From Pseudomonas sp. PDM04 (GTDB lineage: Bacteria > Pseudomonadota > Gammaproteobacteria > Pseudomonadales > Pseudomonadaceae): 64,000 bases of DNA. The stretch is taken from assembly GCF_014851765.1 (NCBI RefSeq), contig NZ_JACVAI010000001.1, positions 992,001-1,056,000 of the forward strand, given 5' to 3'. Below, one piece after another: positions 35,613 to 45,304 of the stretch. The notes under the pieces were generated by a model. That model saw only the letters and a program-made list of their open reading frames with translations. It did not search any database and was not told where the DNA came from. Numbering within the stretch: position 1 is the first letter of the stretch; every line of letters begins with the position of its first letter. A program made the translations under genes and the position numbers.

Positions 35613-37356
35613 CTACAACTCTACCTCATAAAATGCAGCGATTTCCTTGATGGCCTCCAGCACGCCTTCGTCATCGCACAAAAATATATGTTCCATGTCC
35701 CTTAGCGGCGGCAATGGATGCAGAAGCTCAAGCAGTTCATCAGCAGTGTAGTCTTGTGGCGTCCCGTGTGGCCCCAGGACTCTTATAAAACTGATTGCCG
35801 CATCTCCTCCCAGAAAATGATCGATTACACGTATCTTCGGAGAGGCCCCGTAATTCACTACTACGACGAGATCATCGCTATCACGGTGGAACTTCAGTTG
35901 ATGGATGGATGCGTCAAAACTCGTGAAATCGATCCCATCATGCCCCCCCGACGCGTTAATGATCGTATCTCTTCCCAGACCGTCGTACTTGTAAACATCA
36001 TTTCCAGTTCCCCCCATCAACGTGTCGTTGCCAGCGCCTCCCCAAAGGACATCATCCCCAGCACTACCCTGGAGCGAATCATCCCCCTGCATACCCCGTA
36101 TTTCTCCAGCGCCACTCAGAGAGTCATTGCCCTGGCCACCAACGAGAGGGAGTTTCTGACCATTCCGGAAAGAGCTAGCCTCATTGGCTTTGTCGATCAG
36201 AACGCCATGACGATAAAAATCAGGCGCAGGATCCAGGCTGCTGTCAGCGATAAGCTGATTCAAACCAACATCCGTGCCATTGGAAAACCTGATAACTTCG
36301 ATGCCAGAACCCTCAGGGTCACTCGCATTCGGTAATACGATACGAACTTTTTGATCGGTGCCCCAGGCGATATCGAGGGTGGAGTACAGCATCTGCGCGC
36401 GGGGTGGGTGACGAAAATTCTCACGTTTAGGCTGCGGGTCCAACTCTATGTTGACTGTTTCAACCAACGTAGCCCCCCAACTCAATTGCAGTTGCTCGAG
36501 GACGACTCCTTCCGGAAGTCTGACAATATCCGTATCGTCTGATCCGGACTCGGATTCCCACCCGGCAACCCCAACTTCTGGACGGTGAACAAACCCACTG
36601 TAGTTGGAGCCATACATGCGAACCGAAATTTTCGAAGACGGCTTGAAGTGCAATACAATAGGAATCGATGGCAAATAAAATATTCTTGAAATCATCCACC
36701 GTATTGACTCGTGCCAACTCGTGCTGACCTTCGATTTCTGAGCCCGGGTCACCCGCCGAGATCAATCGCCATGTCTCATAAGGCGGACGTCCTCCCAGCA
36801 GACAGAACCCTACAGTACCGGACCATCCTGCGTTACGAGTTAATGCGGTATCTTCCTCACCGAGCTTGCCAGGAAAAAGCACTTTTCCAATGGCGCTCGC
36901 ATCTATGGATGCGATTTGATCTATTGAAGGGACAGTCCATGGCGCTAACTTCCCATCGGGTGACCCGTGTATGAAAGTGTTCACCAAATTAGCTGCTACT
37001 TGATTGGAGGACTTCTGCATCAGATCCTCACTAAAATCTTCATCTAAGCGAAGTCGCCCCTGACGCAGGGTATATGCACGAATCAATGCCGAGTAGGCAC
37101 CCATACCGCCGTTGGCGTCTATTGCTACATCCAGCCACAATTTAGCACTTTTCAGAATTGTCACATAGGGAGCATCAGGCTTCGAGAGCTTATCACTGAT
37201 CAAATCGGACAGTACCTGATAAAGAGGCTCACAATTAAATCCTTTTGCTGCTACTGCCGTATAAAACCCGTCAGCCGGATTGAAAATCAGCCCCTTGCAA
37301 GCGACGGCCGCCTCGCAAATTAGAATTTTTTCCGCATCACTGAATACATAACTCAT
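35613..37356 (-). pseudogene. Frameshifted RTX-type calcium-binding protein
   Basis: Two overlapping minus-strand frames make one gene. The first runs from ATG 37356 (MSYVFSDAEKIL, after an AGGGAAG site); the reading then continues in the +1 frame from about 36610-36660, near GAAAATTT, to the stop at 35613. The second half contains a haemolysin-related region (LPEGVVLEQLQLSWG, then EVIRFSNGTDVGLNQLI) and three or four RTX nonapeptides (GGQGNDSLSG, GSAGDDVLWGGAGNDTLMGG). RTX proteins bind calcium and leave the cell by type I secretion; no exporter is nearby. A sequencing error is possible. GC is low and matches its two upstream neighbours. Confidence 0.7.
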
Positions 37357-37358
37357 TA

Positions 37359-38213
37359 TTACTTCCCTGTAGTTATAGAACGAGAAAGGTGTTCGCTGAT
37401 GGCCTTGAGCGCAACGGGTGCAACCCGAAGTGATCTCACCCAAAAATACACACGTGCGTCTCCTCCCGCGAAATCAAAATTATGGAATTCGATTGTGCAG
37501 TAAGCATGCGAATCACCAAAATCCAGATTTTCAAGCTGAGACTTATTCATAGTCAGCAGTATTTTCCCTCGCAGTTCTCCTATCGGTCTTTTAATAGATG
37601 GTGAACGCAACCCATCACAGTAGATGACTCGCGGCGTACCATCACGTCGACGCCATTGACTGAGGATGAAACTGGTGACAGCAAATTCATTCTCAGCGCT
37701 CGGCGGAATTTTATTCAGCCACATTTCCATGCCGGGGTAATTTATCAATTTGACAACAAGTTCTTCGGGCCAATCCACTGTTCGACGCCCTACTTCATAT
37801 GGCTTGTTCGAAATGGTGGGTTTGTACAACCTCGCAATCACATTAAAATGCCGCCAGGCAGGCAAAGGCTCTTCCGTTATTTTTACATTCGCGGGGCGAA
37901 GTTCCGTGCCGGTCCACCAGAAATCGCCCTCCATATGTTGGGCCCTGCAACCTCCGTAGGGTGTTTTGCTTATAAAGAACCCAGGCACTTTGGTGATATC
38001 TATAAAACCGCCATCCAAAATAGGGATGTGAGTCTTTCCGGCTAACTGCTTTCTACACGCTTCATACTGTTTGCGCTCGACTTCCCTAAGTTCCGCCACG
38101 TATTTCATTTCGACATGACAACTCACCACCCAATAGCAACAAGCGCCAATCAAACCAAACTTTACAAGTTTCCCTGCCCACCAGCGAAAACCCTTATTGA
38201 ACGCCCTGTACAT
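37359..38213 (-). CDS. Membrane-anchored protein of unknown function
   Basis: I do not recognise a family. From ATG 38213 (AAGGA site before it; an upstream TTG at 38252 is less likely) the product is 284 residues, with one membrane segment near the N-terminus (about 15-33, GLIGACCYWVVSC) and a large domain that probably faces the periplasm. Its stop is 2 bases before the RTX gene start, whose ribosome site lies inside this gene. The tight coupling suggests a partner of the RTX protein, for example an anchor or immunity protein. Confidence 0.6.
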   Translation of the reverse strand: MYRAFNKGFRWWAGKLVKFGLIGACCYWVVSCHVEMKYVAELREVERKQYEACRKQLAGKTHIPILDGGFIDITKVPGFFISKTPYGGCRAQHMEGDFWWTGTELRPANVKITEEPLPAWRHFNVIARLYKPTISNKPYEVGRRTVDWPEELVVKLINYPGMEMWLNKIPPSAENEFAVTSFILSQWRRRDGTPRVIYCDGLRSPSIKRPIGELRGKILLTMNKSQLENLDFGDSHAYCTIEFHNFDFAGGDARVYFWVRSLRVAPVALKAISEHLSRSITTGK

Positions 38214-38248
38214 TTCGAATTCCTTGTCAAAATAATCAAGCGTAAACT

Positions 38249-39457
38249 TCAACGGGTCAGCAAACGCTCAAAAATATCAAAATACGCTTTCACCCCCTCT
38301 CTAGCGTCAAATTTCTGCGCTGTAGACTTCGCCGACTTTGCCATCAAACCGAAGTCACCCAAGCGCGTTAGTACGCTACATACCTTACTGGCGATCGCCT
38401 CAGGGTCAAAAAAATCCACCAATAATCCATTCTCGCCATCTACAACTACTTCCTTAACCGGAGCGGTGTCGGAAGCGACAATTAGGCACCCACAAGCCAT
38501 CGCTTCCAACAATGACCAAGAAAGAATGAACGGGTACGTCAGGTACACGTGAACCTTTGATAGCTGTAGTACGGCGTTGTAATCTTCATAGGGCAAGCGC
38601 CCTGTGAAGTGCACCTTCGAAGTATCGAAGCCAACCTCCGCTGTCAACTTGGCGCGCCAACTTTTTAAGCCAACTGGCGATTTCCCATAACTCACTCCAT
38701 CGCCTCCCACGATGACGATTTCGGCAGACGGACAAATCGCCTGGATATAGGGAATGGACCGCATGAAGCTGTGAAAGCCACGATAGGGTTCAAGATTCCT
38801 GGCAACATAGGTCACAACAGGTTGACCAGCCGTCAGCCGATGCCCATTGGGCAACTGCACGTGCGTATCGGCTACAGCGCTCGTCTCCCGTAAACGAATG
38901 CCTTCATGAATAACTTTGATTTTTGAATGATAGGGGATTGGAAATAGGCTGCGCTGCCACTGTGTGGGTGCAATTCCTAGATCACATTGTTCCAAATTCG
39001 ACAAATGCATGGAGTTCAGCACGCGAATCCTTGAAGAAGTCGCTGGAGCACTGGGGAACTCTGAATCAAATCCCACATCCGCACCTTGTGAATGGTAATA
39101 ATATTCACAGAAATGGATCAGAGGAATATCAGGATAAACATCTTTAACGAAGAGAGTCTCACCCCATCCGGGATGAGCAAGTATAACATCCGGAAAATAC
39201 CCGCCGCTTTTCAAAACTTTCAAAATCGCCAGCACCTGCTGACCATCAATTATCGCATCCTCAAAGTGACGCAAATACGGATGGGTAGAACCTGGCGCTC
39301 TCGCACCTGAAGGATATCTATGAATGTTTACCCCGGATAAGCCCGGTGCAGTATTTCTTCCCACGGCAGTAACCGAAACGTTCCCGCGCGCTAATGCCGC
39401 CACAGCTACATGGCGAAACTGACCAGGAAAGTTTTGATGAATGATGAGCAGTTTCAT
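38249..39457 (-). CDS. Family 4 glycosyltransferase
   Basis: A 402-residue GT-B enzyme. The N-terminal half (MKLLIIHQNFPGQFRHVA, GWGETLFVKDVYPDIPLIHFCEYYY) resembles the Glyco_trans_4_3 type; the C-terminal half carries GT4 landmarks VTYVARNLEPYRGF, HFTGRLPYEDY and the nucleotide-sugar E-x7-E region in EAMACGCLIVASD with a following KE. It would transfer a sugar from a nucleotide donor; the acceptor is unknown. It heads a minus-strand set with the membrane protein and RTX gene, so it may modify them or a surface glycan. Confidence 0.8.
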   Translation of the reverse strand: MKLLIIHQNFPGQFRHVAVAALARGNVSVTAVGRNTAPGLSGVNIHRYPSGARAPGSTHPYLRHFEDAIIDGQQVLAILKVLKSGGYFPDVILAHPGWGETLFVKDVYPDIPLIHFCEYYYHSQGADVGFDSEFPSAPATSSRIRVLNSMHLSNLEQCDLGIAPTQWQRSLFPIPYHSKIKVIHEGIRLRETSAVADTHVQLPNGHRLTAGQPVVTYVARNLEPYRGFHSFMRSIPYIQAICPSAEIVIVGGDGVSYGKSPVGLKSWRAKLTAEVGFDTSKVHFTGRLPYEDYNAVLQLSKVHVYLTYPFILSWSLLEAMACGCLIVASDTAPVKEVVVDGENGLLVDFFDPEAIASKVCSVLTRLGDFGLMAKSAKSTAQKFDAREGVKAYFDIFERLLTR

Positions 39458-39658
39458 GCCTTGTCTCGCGTACGGTTCTCGCACCCTGGTTAACTGACGT
39501 GTTTCACATCAGTACGAATGCACAAACGCTAACAAAGACAGATGCTTAAAAATGTAGGAGGGTTCGGAGAACGACTGCGGAGACGGAGAAGGTGACGTGT
39601 TTTTCAGGAAATACGATGGTTGTGAACGTGTCCCAACCACCGGCCATGACCCAGGCGT

Positions 39659-39685
39659 AAAAAAGCGGCGCCATATGCGCCGCTT
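39659..39685 (-). terminator. Terminator of the Tyr-rich lipoprotein gene
   Basis: AAGCGGCGC (39663-39671) pairs with GCGCCGCTT (39677-39685). On the minus strand a T run follows (39659-39664), 23 bases past the stop of the gene at 39708. It also marks the border with the glycosyltransferase cassette. Confidence 0.8.
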
Positions 39686-39707
39686 CATCAAAACGTTTGA
39701 TAGAGAA

Positions 39708-40163
39708 CTATCGATGCCCACTACGACCATCATGGCCGCCCCGTCCCCCCCGGCCATCGCGACCGCCATGGCCTCCCCGGTAATCGTTGTTCCAGCCGCC
39801 ACGGTTGCGACCATCCCAGCCGCTGCGGCTGTGGTTGTCCCAGCCGCGATTCTGATGGGCCCGGTAATCGCCCCGTGGCGATGGCTGGTAATAGCGCGGT
39901 GCCGGTTGATAAACCCGCGGCTGGTAGTAGTAGCGCGGAGTGGGCTGGTAATACCGGGCCGGTGGCGAGTAGTAGCGGCGTTGCGAGCTGTAGTAGCCGC
40001 CGTTTGAATAGTAGGCCCCGCCACCGGAATAGTACGGCGCCGGGGATGAATAGACCTCGGAACTGTAATAGCTGCCCCCGTCGGCGTAGGGCACGCACGC
40101 ACCGATGGTCAACCCCGAGACAGCGATCAGAAGAATTCGGCGTAGCTGCTTTAGACAGTGCAT
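39708..40163 (-). CDS. Tyr-rich, Gly/Arg-tailed lipoprotein (151 aa)
   Basis: A lipoprotein signal ends at C23 (LTIGAC). Residues about 30-95 are dominated by Tyr in YYSS, YYSG, RYYSP and RYYQP units, and the tail (about 100-151) is a Gly/Arg/Asn/His-rich low-complexity stretch with RGG-like steps. No family function is known. Start 40163 is fixed by GGAGGCCGCC before the ATG, the same leader as the gene at 40573. It is probably anchored in the outer membrane; the aromatic repeats suggest adhesive or self-associating behaviour (inference). Confidence 0.7.
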   Translation of the reverse strand: MHCLKQLRRILLIAVSGLTIGACVPYADGGSYYSSEVYSSPAPYYSGGGAYYSNGGYYSSQRRYYSPPARYYQPTPRYYYQPRVYQPAPRYYQPSPRGDYRAHQNRGWDNHSRSGWDGRNRGGWNNDYRGGHGGRDGRGGRGGHDGRSGHR

Positions 40164-40330
40164 GGCGGCCTCCTGGACCGCGAGTGAGCCACACCAGCGA
40201 CGCTGGCGAGCGACAGTCAATTATTAGGAGACTGTCGAAAGATCAGACATCGAATCCGAAATCTGGTGCGGTCCTGCAACAAGTTGAAACATCTCGCCGA
40301 TGAAAGGTTTTTCATCCATTCATGCGCTGG

Positions 40331-40573
40331 TTAATGGTGCCCTCCCCGATATCCACCGCCGTAATAACGCGGCGCGTGCCCTCCCCAATAGTAGTAGCGA
40401 TAACCACCGTAAAAACGCGGGCCGTAGTAATAGCGCGGGCCATAGTAGTAGGAATAAGGCGCGTAGCCCGGGGAGTAATAAGGCGAGGAATACACGTCGT
40501 ACGAACCGGCGTAGTAGTAGCAGCCGGACAGCCCGACACCGAGCACGACACCCAGCAACAGTCGACGAAACAT
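40331..40573 (-). CDS. Short Tyr-rich lipoprotein (80 aa)
   Basis: The signal ends at C18 (VGLSGC) and the mature 63 residues are about 40% Tyr with Gly, Pro and Arg (YYYGPRYYYGPRFYGG). It looks like a shorter relative of the lipoprotein at 39708-40163, with the identical ribosome site and spacing AGGAGGCCGCC-ATG, so the two probably arose by duplication. Function is unknown. It lies 167 bases upstream of its relative on the same strand. Confidence 0.7.
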   Translation of the reverse strand: MFRRLLLGVVLGVGLSGCYYYAGSYDVYSSPYYSPGYAPYSYYYGPRYYYGPRFYGGYRYYYWGGHAPRYYGGGYRGGHH

Positions 40574-40862
40574 GGCGGCCTCCTGAAAGACCTGCAGCCG
40601 ATACAGGAACAGCTGACACCTGTATTGACTGTTTTTTGATCAGCGAGTGCCGGGCCTGCGGCGACCTTCGGATCGGCGGCCGACGATGCTGCAAACCGGT
40701 GCGTTCGTGCACCATCACGACGCAACCAACGCCGACCTGCGGCCTGCCCTCGCACATCGATCCCCCAGCGCAGAGGGCCTGGAGCGACTTGGCACGTCTC
40801 TCGCTTTAACAACCTCGTGCAGGAGTCATCACAGGTTCGCGGCACCACAATTTGCAAATGGC
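40574..40862. other. Intergenic region before the guanidine operon
   Basis: It separates the minus-strand lipoprotein gene from the plus-strand riboswitch and must contain both promoters. The frames across it have no ribosome sites and look like chance. No clear promoter is identified. Confidence 0.4.
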
Positions 40863-40955
40863 TGACTAGGGTTCCGGCTCGCCAAGGCGAGTGGCTGGTC
40901 CGAGAGTTGGCGACCTCCAGTTGAGGTTACACGGCGGGACAAAAGCCCGGGAGAC
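40863..40955 (+). promoter_or_regulatory. Guanidine-I riboswitch (ykkC class)
   Basis: The sequence carries the conserved blocks of this class in order: GACTAGGGTTCCG, GTGGCTGGTCCGAGAG and ACACGGCGGGACAAAAGCCC followed by GGGAGA. The RNA binds guanidinium and turns on downstream genes. GGCGGGACA (40933-40941) could pair with TGTCCGCC (40987-40994), a possible switching helix before the coding start at 41017. Confidence 0.93.
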
Positions 40956-41016
40956 AAGCCACCGTCAACGGTGCCGCATTGCCTCCTGTCCGCCCTTGAT
41001 CAACTGGAGAACCACC

Positions 41017-42084
41017 ATGCCCCAGCTTCGTTTACCCGCCCTGCTTGCCGCTGCCTTCGCAGCCTTCGTGAGCGTTTCGACCCAAGCCGCACAAAAAGAC
41101 CACTTCAGCGTGTGCTGGACCATCTACGCCGGCTGGATGCCCTGGGAGTACGCAGGCAGCCAGGGCATCGTCGACAAATGGGCAAAGAAGTACGGCATCA
41201 AGATCGATGTGGTGCAGCTCAACGATTACGTCGAATCCATCAACCAATACACCGCCGGCCAGTTCGATGGTTGCACCATGACCAACATGGACGCGCTGAC
41301 CATCCCGGCCGCCGGTGGCGTCGACAGCACCGCGCTGATCGTCAGCGACTTCTCCAACGGCAACGACGGCGTCGTCCTCAAGGGCGAGGGCAAGACCGTC
41401 AACGACCTCAAGGGCATGGACGTCAACCTGGTGGAGCTGTCGGTGTCCCACTACTTGCTGGCCCGCGCGCTGGACTCGGTCGATCTCACCGAGAAAGACC
41501 TGAAAGTGGTCAACACCTCCGACGCCGACATCGCTGCCGCATTCAACACTGCACAGGTCAACGCCGTCACCACCTGGAACCCGATGCTCTCGGACATCAA
41601 GGCCAAACCCGGCGTGACCGAAGTGTTCAACTCCAGCCAGATCCCCGGCGAAATCATGGACATGATGGTGGTCAACAGCGCCACCCTCAAGGACAACCCG
41701 GCCCTGGGCAAGGCCCTGACCGGCGCCTGGTTCGAAGTGGTCGAGTTGATGAACGCGAAGAACGCCGCCGGCCAGGCCGCACTCGAGCATATGGCCAAGG
41801 CCTCCGGCACCGACCTCGCAGGTTTCCAGGCGCAACTGGACACCACCAAACTGTTCGCCACTCCACAGCAAGCCCTCGCCTTCGCCACCAGCAAGCAATT
41901 GCCGGAAACCATGCGCCGGGTCGCCGAGTTCTCTTTCCAGCACGGCTTGCTGGGTGAAGGGGCCAAGGACACCAGCGCGGTCGGCATGGCCTTCGCCAAC
42001 GGCGTGACCAGTGGCGACAAGAGCAATCTCAAGCTGCGTTTCGACCCCAGCTACGTGCAAATGGCCGCCGAAGCCAAGCTGTAA
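41017..42084 (+). CDS. ABC transporter substrate-binding protein, guanidine operon
   Basis: A 355-residue periplasmic binding protein of the nitrate/sulfonate (SsuA-like) fold, of the type encoded with urea-carboxylase genes. The signal peptide ends near residue 24 (VSTQA/AQK). CWTIYAGWMPWEY and GQFDGCTMTNMDALTIPA are typical. Because a guanidine riboswitch lies directly upstream, guanidine (or a guanidine-containing compound) is the likely ligand rather than urea. Start 41017 follows CTGGAG. Confidence 0.85.
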   Translation: MPQLRLPALLAAAFAAFVSVSTQAAQKDHFSVCWTIYAGWMPWEYAGSQGIVDKWAKKYGIKIDVVQLNDYVESINQYTAGQFDGCTMTNMDALTIPAAGGVDSTALIVSDFSNGNDGVVLKGEGKTVNDLKGMDVNLVELSVSHYLLARALDSVDLTEKDLKVVNTSDADIAAAFNTAQVNAVTTWNPMLSDIKAKPGVTEVFNSSQIPGEIMDMMVVNSATLKDNPALGKALTGAWFEVVELMNAKNAAGQAALEHMAKASGTDLAGFQAQLDTTKLFATPQQALAFATSKQLPETMRRVAEFSFQHGLLGEGAKDTSAVGMAFANGVTSGDKSNLKLRFDPSYVQMAAEAKL

Positions 42085-42099
42085 GAAGAGGACCTGGCC

Positions 42100-42915
42100 A
42101 TGCGCCTGATCAATCGTCACCCGGACCGCCCGAGTCGCCTGTTGCTGGTGATCCTGCCGTTCGCCCTGGTGCTGTTTGCCTACTTCATGGGCTCGGCCGA
42201 GCGGCTGACGGAAAACCCCAACGACAAGCTGCTGCCGAGCGCCGTGCAAATGGCCGACGCGGTCAAGCGCCTGGCCTTCGTGGCGGACACGCGCACCGGT
42301 GAATACCTGCTGTGGCAGGACACCGCGTCGAGCCTGCAACGGTTGGCCATCGGCCTGGGTATCAGTGCGTTGGCCGGGCTGTGCCTGGGCATTGCCGCCG
42401 GCACCCTGCCGCTGTTTGGCGCACCGTTGTCACCGCTGCTGACAGTGCTGTCGATGGTGCCACCGCTGGCGATCCTGCCGATTCTGTTCATCGTGTTCGG
42501 GCTGGGGGAATTGTCGAAGGTGATGCTGATCGTGATCGGCATCACCCCGTGCCTGGCGCGGGATCTGGAACAACGGGCACGGGAAATTCCCGTCGAACTG
42601 CTGATCAAGGCCCAGACGCTCGGCGCCTCGACCTGGACCCTGATGCTGCGCGTGGTCCTGCCTCAATTGCTGCCGCGCCTGCTGATCTCGCTGCGGCTGA
42701 TGCTCGGCTCGGCGTGGTTGTTCCTGATTGCGGCCGAAGCCATCGCCTCCACCGACGGTCTCGGCTACCGGATTTTCCTGGTGCGTCGTTACCTGGCCAT
42801 GGACGTGATCCTGCCCTACGTGGTGTGGATCACCCTGCTTGCCTGGCTGATGGACTGGGGCCTCAAGCGCCTGACCCAACGCGCCTTCCCCTGGTATGAA
42901 GGAGCGCGCGCATGA
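42100..42915 (+). CDS. ABC transporter permease, guanidine operon
   Basis: A 271-residue inner-membrane permease with about six membrane segments and the EAA-type cytoplasmic loop (ELLIKAQTLGASTWTLMLRVVLPQLLPRL), as in SsuC/TauC. It pairs with the binding protein before it and the ATPase after it. The stop overlaps the ATPase start as ATGA. Confidence 0.88.
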   Translation: MRLINRHPDRPSRLLLVILPFALVLFAYFMGSAERLTENPNDKLLPSAVQMADAVKRLAFVADTRTGEYLLWQDTASSLQRLAIGLGISALAGLCLGIAAGTLPLFGAPLSPLLTVLSMVPPLAILPILFIVFGLGELSKVMLIVIGITPCLARDLEQRAREIPVELLIKAQTLGASTWTLMLRVVLPQLLPRLLISLRLMLGSAWLFLIAAEAIASTDGLGYRIFLVRRYLAMDVILPYVVWITLLAWLMDWGLKRLTQRAFPWYEGARA

Positions 42916-43700
42916 GCTTCATCACCGTCAAGAACGTCTGGCAGCAATACGCCGATCAGGTGGTGCTCGAAGGCTTGAACCTGAACGTCAATGAAGGGGA
43001 GTTCTGCACCCTGGTCGGCGCCTCGGGTTGCGGCAAATCGACATTCCTGCGCCTGTTGCTCGGCCAGGAGCGCGCCAGTCGCGGCGAGATCCTGCTCGAT
43101 GGCCAGGCCCTGGCCAGTGAACCGGATGCGAGTCGTGGCGTGGTGTTCCAGCGCTACTCGGTGTTCCCTCACCTGACGGTGCTCGACAACGTCGCCCTCG
43201 GCCTCGAACTGCCGCGCTCGCCGTTGCTCGGACGGCTGTTCGGCAGCGCGAAAAAACACGCCCGGGAGCAGGCTTCGGTGTTGCTGCACAAAGTCGGCCT
43301 CGGCCACGCGCTGGAAAAATACCCGGCGCAGCTCTCCGGCGGCATGCAACAACGGCTGGCCATCGCCCAGGCACTGATCATGAAACCCCGCGTGCTGCTG
43401 CTCGACGAACCCTTCGGCGCGCTCGACCCGGGCATCCGCAAGGACATGCACGCTTTGCTCCTGGAGCTGTGGCGCGAGACGCAACTGACGGTGTTCATGG
43501 TCACCCATGACCTGTCCGAAGGCTTCAGCCTCGGCACGCGCCTGCTGGTGTTCGACAAGGTTCGACTCGACCCGCACGCCCCCGGCGCCTATGGCGCACG
43601 CATCACTTACGACATCCCTTTGAACAGCGACCGCCGCGCCCAACGCGCCGCCGTCGACGCCTTGCCGCCCACACTGGCAGGCGTGCTTCGCACCGCTTGA
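42912..43700 (+). CDS. ABC transporter ATPase, guanidine operon
   Basis: A 262-residue ATPase with Walker A GASGCGKST (about 35-43), signature LSGGMQQR, Walker B VLLLDEPFG and the switch His in VTHD. It powers the importer formed with the two preceding genes. The gene is translationally coupled to the permease and followed after 13 bases by the first DUF1989 gene. Confidence 0.92.
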   Translation: MSFITVKNVWQQYADQVVLEGLNLNVNEGEFCTLVGASGCGKSTFLRLLLGQERASRGEILLDGQALASEPDASRGVVFQRYSVFPHLTVLDNVALGLELPRSPLLGRLFGSAKKHAREQASVLLHKVGLGHALEKYPAQLSGGMQQRLAIAQALIMKPRVLLLDEPFGALDPGIRKDMHALLLELWRETQLTVFMVTHDLSEGFSLGTRLLVFDKVRLDPHAPGAYGARITYDIPLNSDRRAQRAAVDALPPTLAGVLRTA

Positions 43701-43713
43701 GAGGAGTTTTCCC

Positions 43714-44439
43714 ATGACCGATTCGACCCAACTGTTCCCGCCCTTCGCCGAAGAAACCCTGCCCGGTGGCGGCCATCGCTCCTTCGTCCTGAAGCGCGGC
43801 CAACTGCTGCGCCTGACCGACCTGCGCGGCGGCGCCAACGTCAGCCTGACGCTGCTCAACGCCAACGAAAAAACCGAACGCCTGAACCTGCCCGACAGCC
43901 TCAAATGCCAACACACCGCCAAGCTCACCCGCGGCCACTGCCTGTATTCGGACATGGGTCGAGTGCTGGCGGCGATCACCGCCGACACCTGCGGCTGGAG
44001 CGACAGCCTCGGCGGTGTGCTGTGCGCTGAGGAAGTCGCAGAAAAATACGGTGCCGGGCGCTACCAGGAGCTGCGCAACGGCTTCTTCCGCAACGGCACC
44101 GACAACCTGCTGGTGGAGCTGGGCAAGTGGGGCCTGGGCCTGTCGGACCTGCTGATGACCCTCAACCTGTTCAGCCGGGTGAATGTCGATGAGGCCGGGC
44201 GTTTCCACTTCGTCGAAGGCCATTCCAGGGCCGGCGACTATATCGAGTTGTATGCGCCCATGGACACCCTGGTGGTGCTGACCGCGCTGCAACACCCGAT
44301 GGACCCGTCGCCGGACTACGCCCCCAAACCGCTGAAGCTGAGCTGGATGAACGCCGACGCCAGCGTCGCCGAACACTGCCGTACCTCGCGCCCGGAAAAC
44401 GAGCGCGGCTTCATCAACACCGACCGCCTGTTCGCCTGA
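43714..44439 (+). CDS. Carboxyguanidine deiminase subunit (DUF1989, urea carboxylase-associated protein 1 type)
   Basis: A 241-residue DUF1989 protein. The pair of such proteins beside urea-carboxylase-like genes forms the CgdAB deiminase, which converts carboxyguanidine to allophanate with release of ammonia. Here the conserved [12 protein letters not shown] segment departs from the canonical CGRHDTLGG seen in the next gene, as expected for the divergent partner subunit. Which is CgdA and which is CgdB is not decided from sequence. A GAGGAG site precedes the ATG. Confidence 0.82.
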   Translation: MTDSTQLFPPFAEETLPGGGHRSFVLKRGQLLRLTDLRGGANVSLTLLNANEKTERLNLPDSLKCQHTAKLTRGHCLYSDMGRVLAAITADTCGWSDSLGGVLCAEEVAEKYGAGRYQELRNGFFRNGTDNLLVELGKWGLGLSDLLMTLNLFSRVNVDEAGRFHFVEGHSRAGDYIELYAPMDTLVVLTALQHPMDPSPDYAPKPLKLSWMNADASVAEHCRTSRPENERGFINTDRLFA

Positions 44440-44450
44440 GGATCGCTGCC

Positions 44451-45092
44451 ATGTCACTTGCAATCGCCACCGCTCAAAAGCTCCCGGAAACAGCGGTCTA
44501 CCGCGCCACCATCCCGGCCGGCGAACCCTGGCTGATGGAGGTCAAGGCCGGCCAGACCCTGCGCATCCTCGACCTGGAAGGCAACCAGGCGGTCGACACC
44601 CTGTTCTACAGCGTCGCCAACCCCAAGGAGCGCTACGACGTGCAGCGCACCCTGCGCCGGCAGAACAGCGTCTACCTGAGCACCGGCAGCGTGCTGTATT
44701 CCAACCTCGGCAAACCGATGCTGACCATCGTCGCCGACACCTGCGGACGTCACGACACCCTCGGCGGTGCCTGCGCACAAGAGAGCAACACCGTGCGCTA
44801 CGCCCTGGAAAAACGCTACATGCACAGCTGCCGCGACAACTACCTGCGCGCCTGCGTCCACGACGGTCGCCTGGGCAAGGGCGACATCGGGCCGAACATC
44901 AATTTCTTCATGAACGTGCCGGTCACCGCCGACGGCGGCCTGACCTTCGAAGACGGCATTTCGGCGCCGGGCAAGTACGTCGACCTGCGGGCGGAGATGG
45001 ACGTGATCGTGCTGATCTCCAACTGCCCGCAATTGAACAACCCCTGCAACGCCTACAACCCGACGCCTGCGGAGCTGCTGGTATGGAACTGA
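44451..45092 (+). CDS. Carboxyguanidine deiminase subunit (DUF1989, urea carboxylase-associated protein 2 type)
   Basis: A 213-residue DUF1989 protein with the canonical [14 protein letters not shown] motif (Cys and His likely metal ligands or catalytic) and the downstream [18 protein letters not shown] block. With the protein encoded 11 bases upstream it should form the heteromeric CgdAB enzyme. The C-terminus has [15 protein letters not shown], typical of the family. Confidence 0.85.
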   Translation: MSLAIATAQKLPETAVYRATIPAGEPWLMEVKAGQTLRILDLEGNQAVDTLFYSVANPKERYDVQRTLRRQNSVYLSTGSVLYSNLGKPMLTIVADTCGRHDTLGGACAQESNTVRYALEKRYMHSCRDNYLRACVHDGRLGKGDIGPNINFFMNVPVTADGGLTFEDGISAPGKYVDLRAEMDVIVLISNCPQLNNPCNAYNPTPAELLVWN

Positions 45093-45181
45093 AAATGGTG
45101 CGCTTGCGTCGCTGGTTGTTCGTCCTGTGCCAGGCGCGTTCGGGGCAGTGCCTGAAAAAATAAGACCCCTACGGTTTTTCC

Positions 45182-45275
45182 CCTGTGGGAGCGAGCCTGG
45201 TCGCGATAGCGGTGTATCAGGCGACCTCACGGAGGAATGTGCCGACGCCATCGCGTGCGGGCTCGCTTCCCCAAG
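45182..45275. repeat. Inverted interspersed repeat pair inside the operon
   Basis: One copy reads CTGTGGGAGCGAGCCTGG and the opposed copy CATCGCGTGCGGGCTCGCTT. They sit in the 281-base gap between the second DUF1989 gene and the carboxylase and could pause or stabilise the transcript there. Confidence 0.75.
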
Positions 45276-45304
45276 GAGCCAACGATGGTTTGAAGAGCGT
45301 TTCC

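Noticed and set aside
35960..36140. Short repeats in the 36 kb region as a possible CRISPR or tandem array
   Set aside because: They are the coding sequence of RTX calcium-binding nonapeptides; no spacer-repeat layout or cas gene is present anywhere in the window.
40891..41016. An upstream start for the guanidine-operon binding protein
   Set aside because: It lies inside the guanidine-I aptamer and would abolish the signal peptide that begins at 41017.
45182..45275. The operon gap as a degenerate insertion sequence
   Set aside because: The inverted arms are the genome-wide short repeat; no transposase remnant or target duplication is visible.
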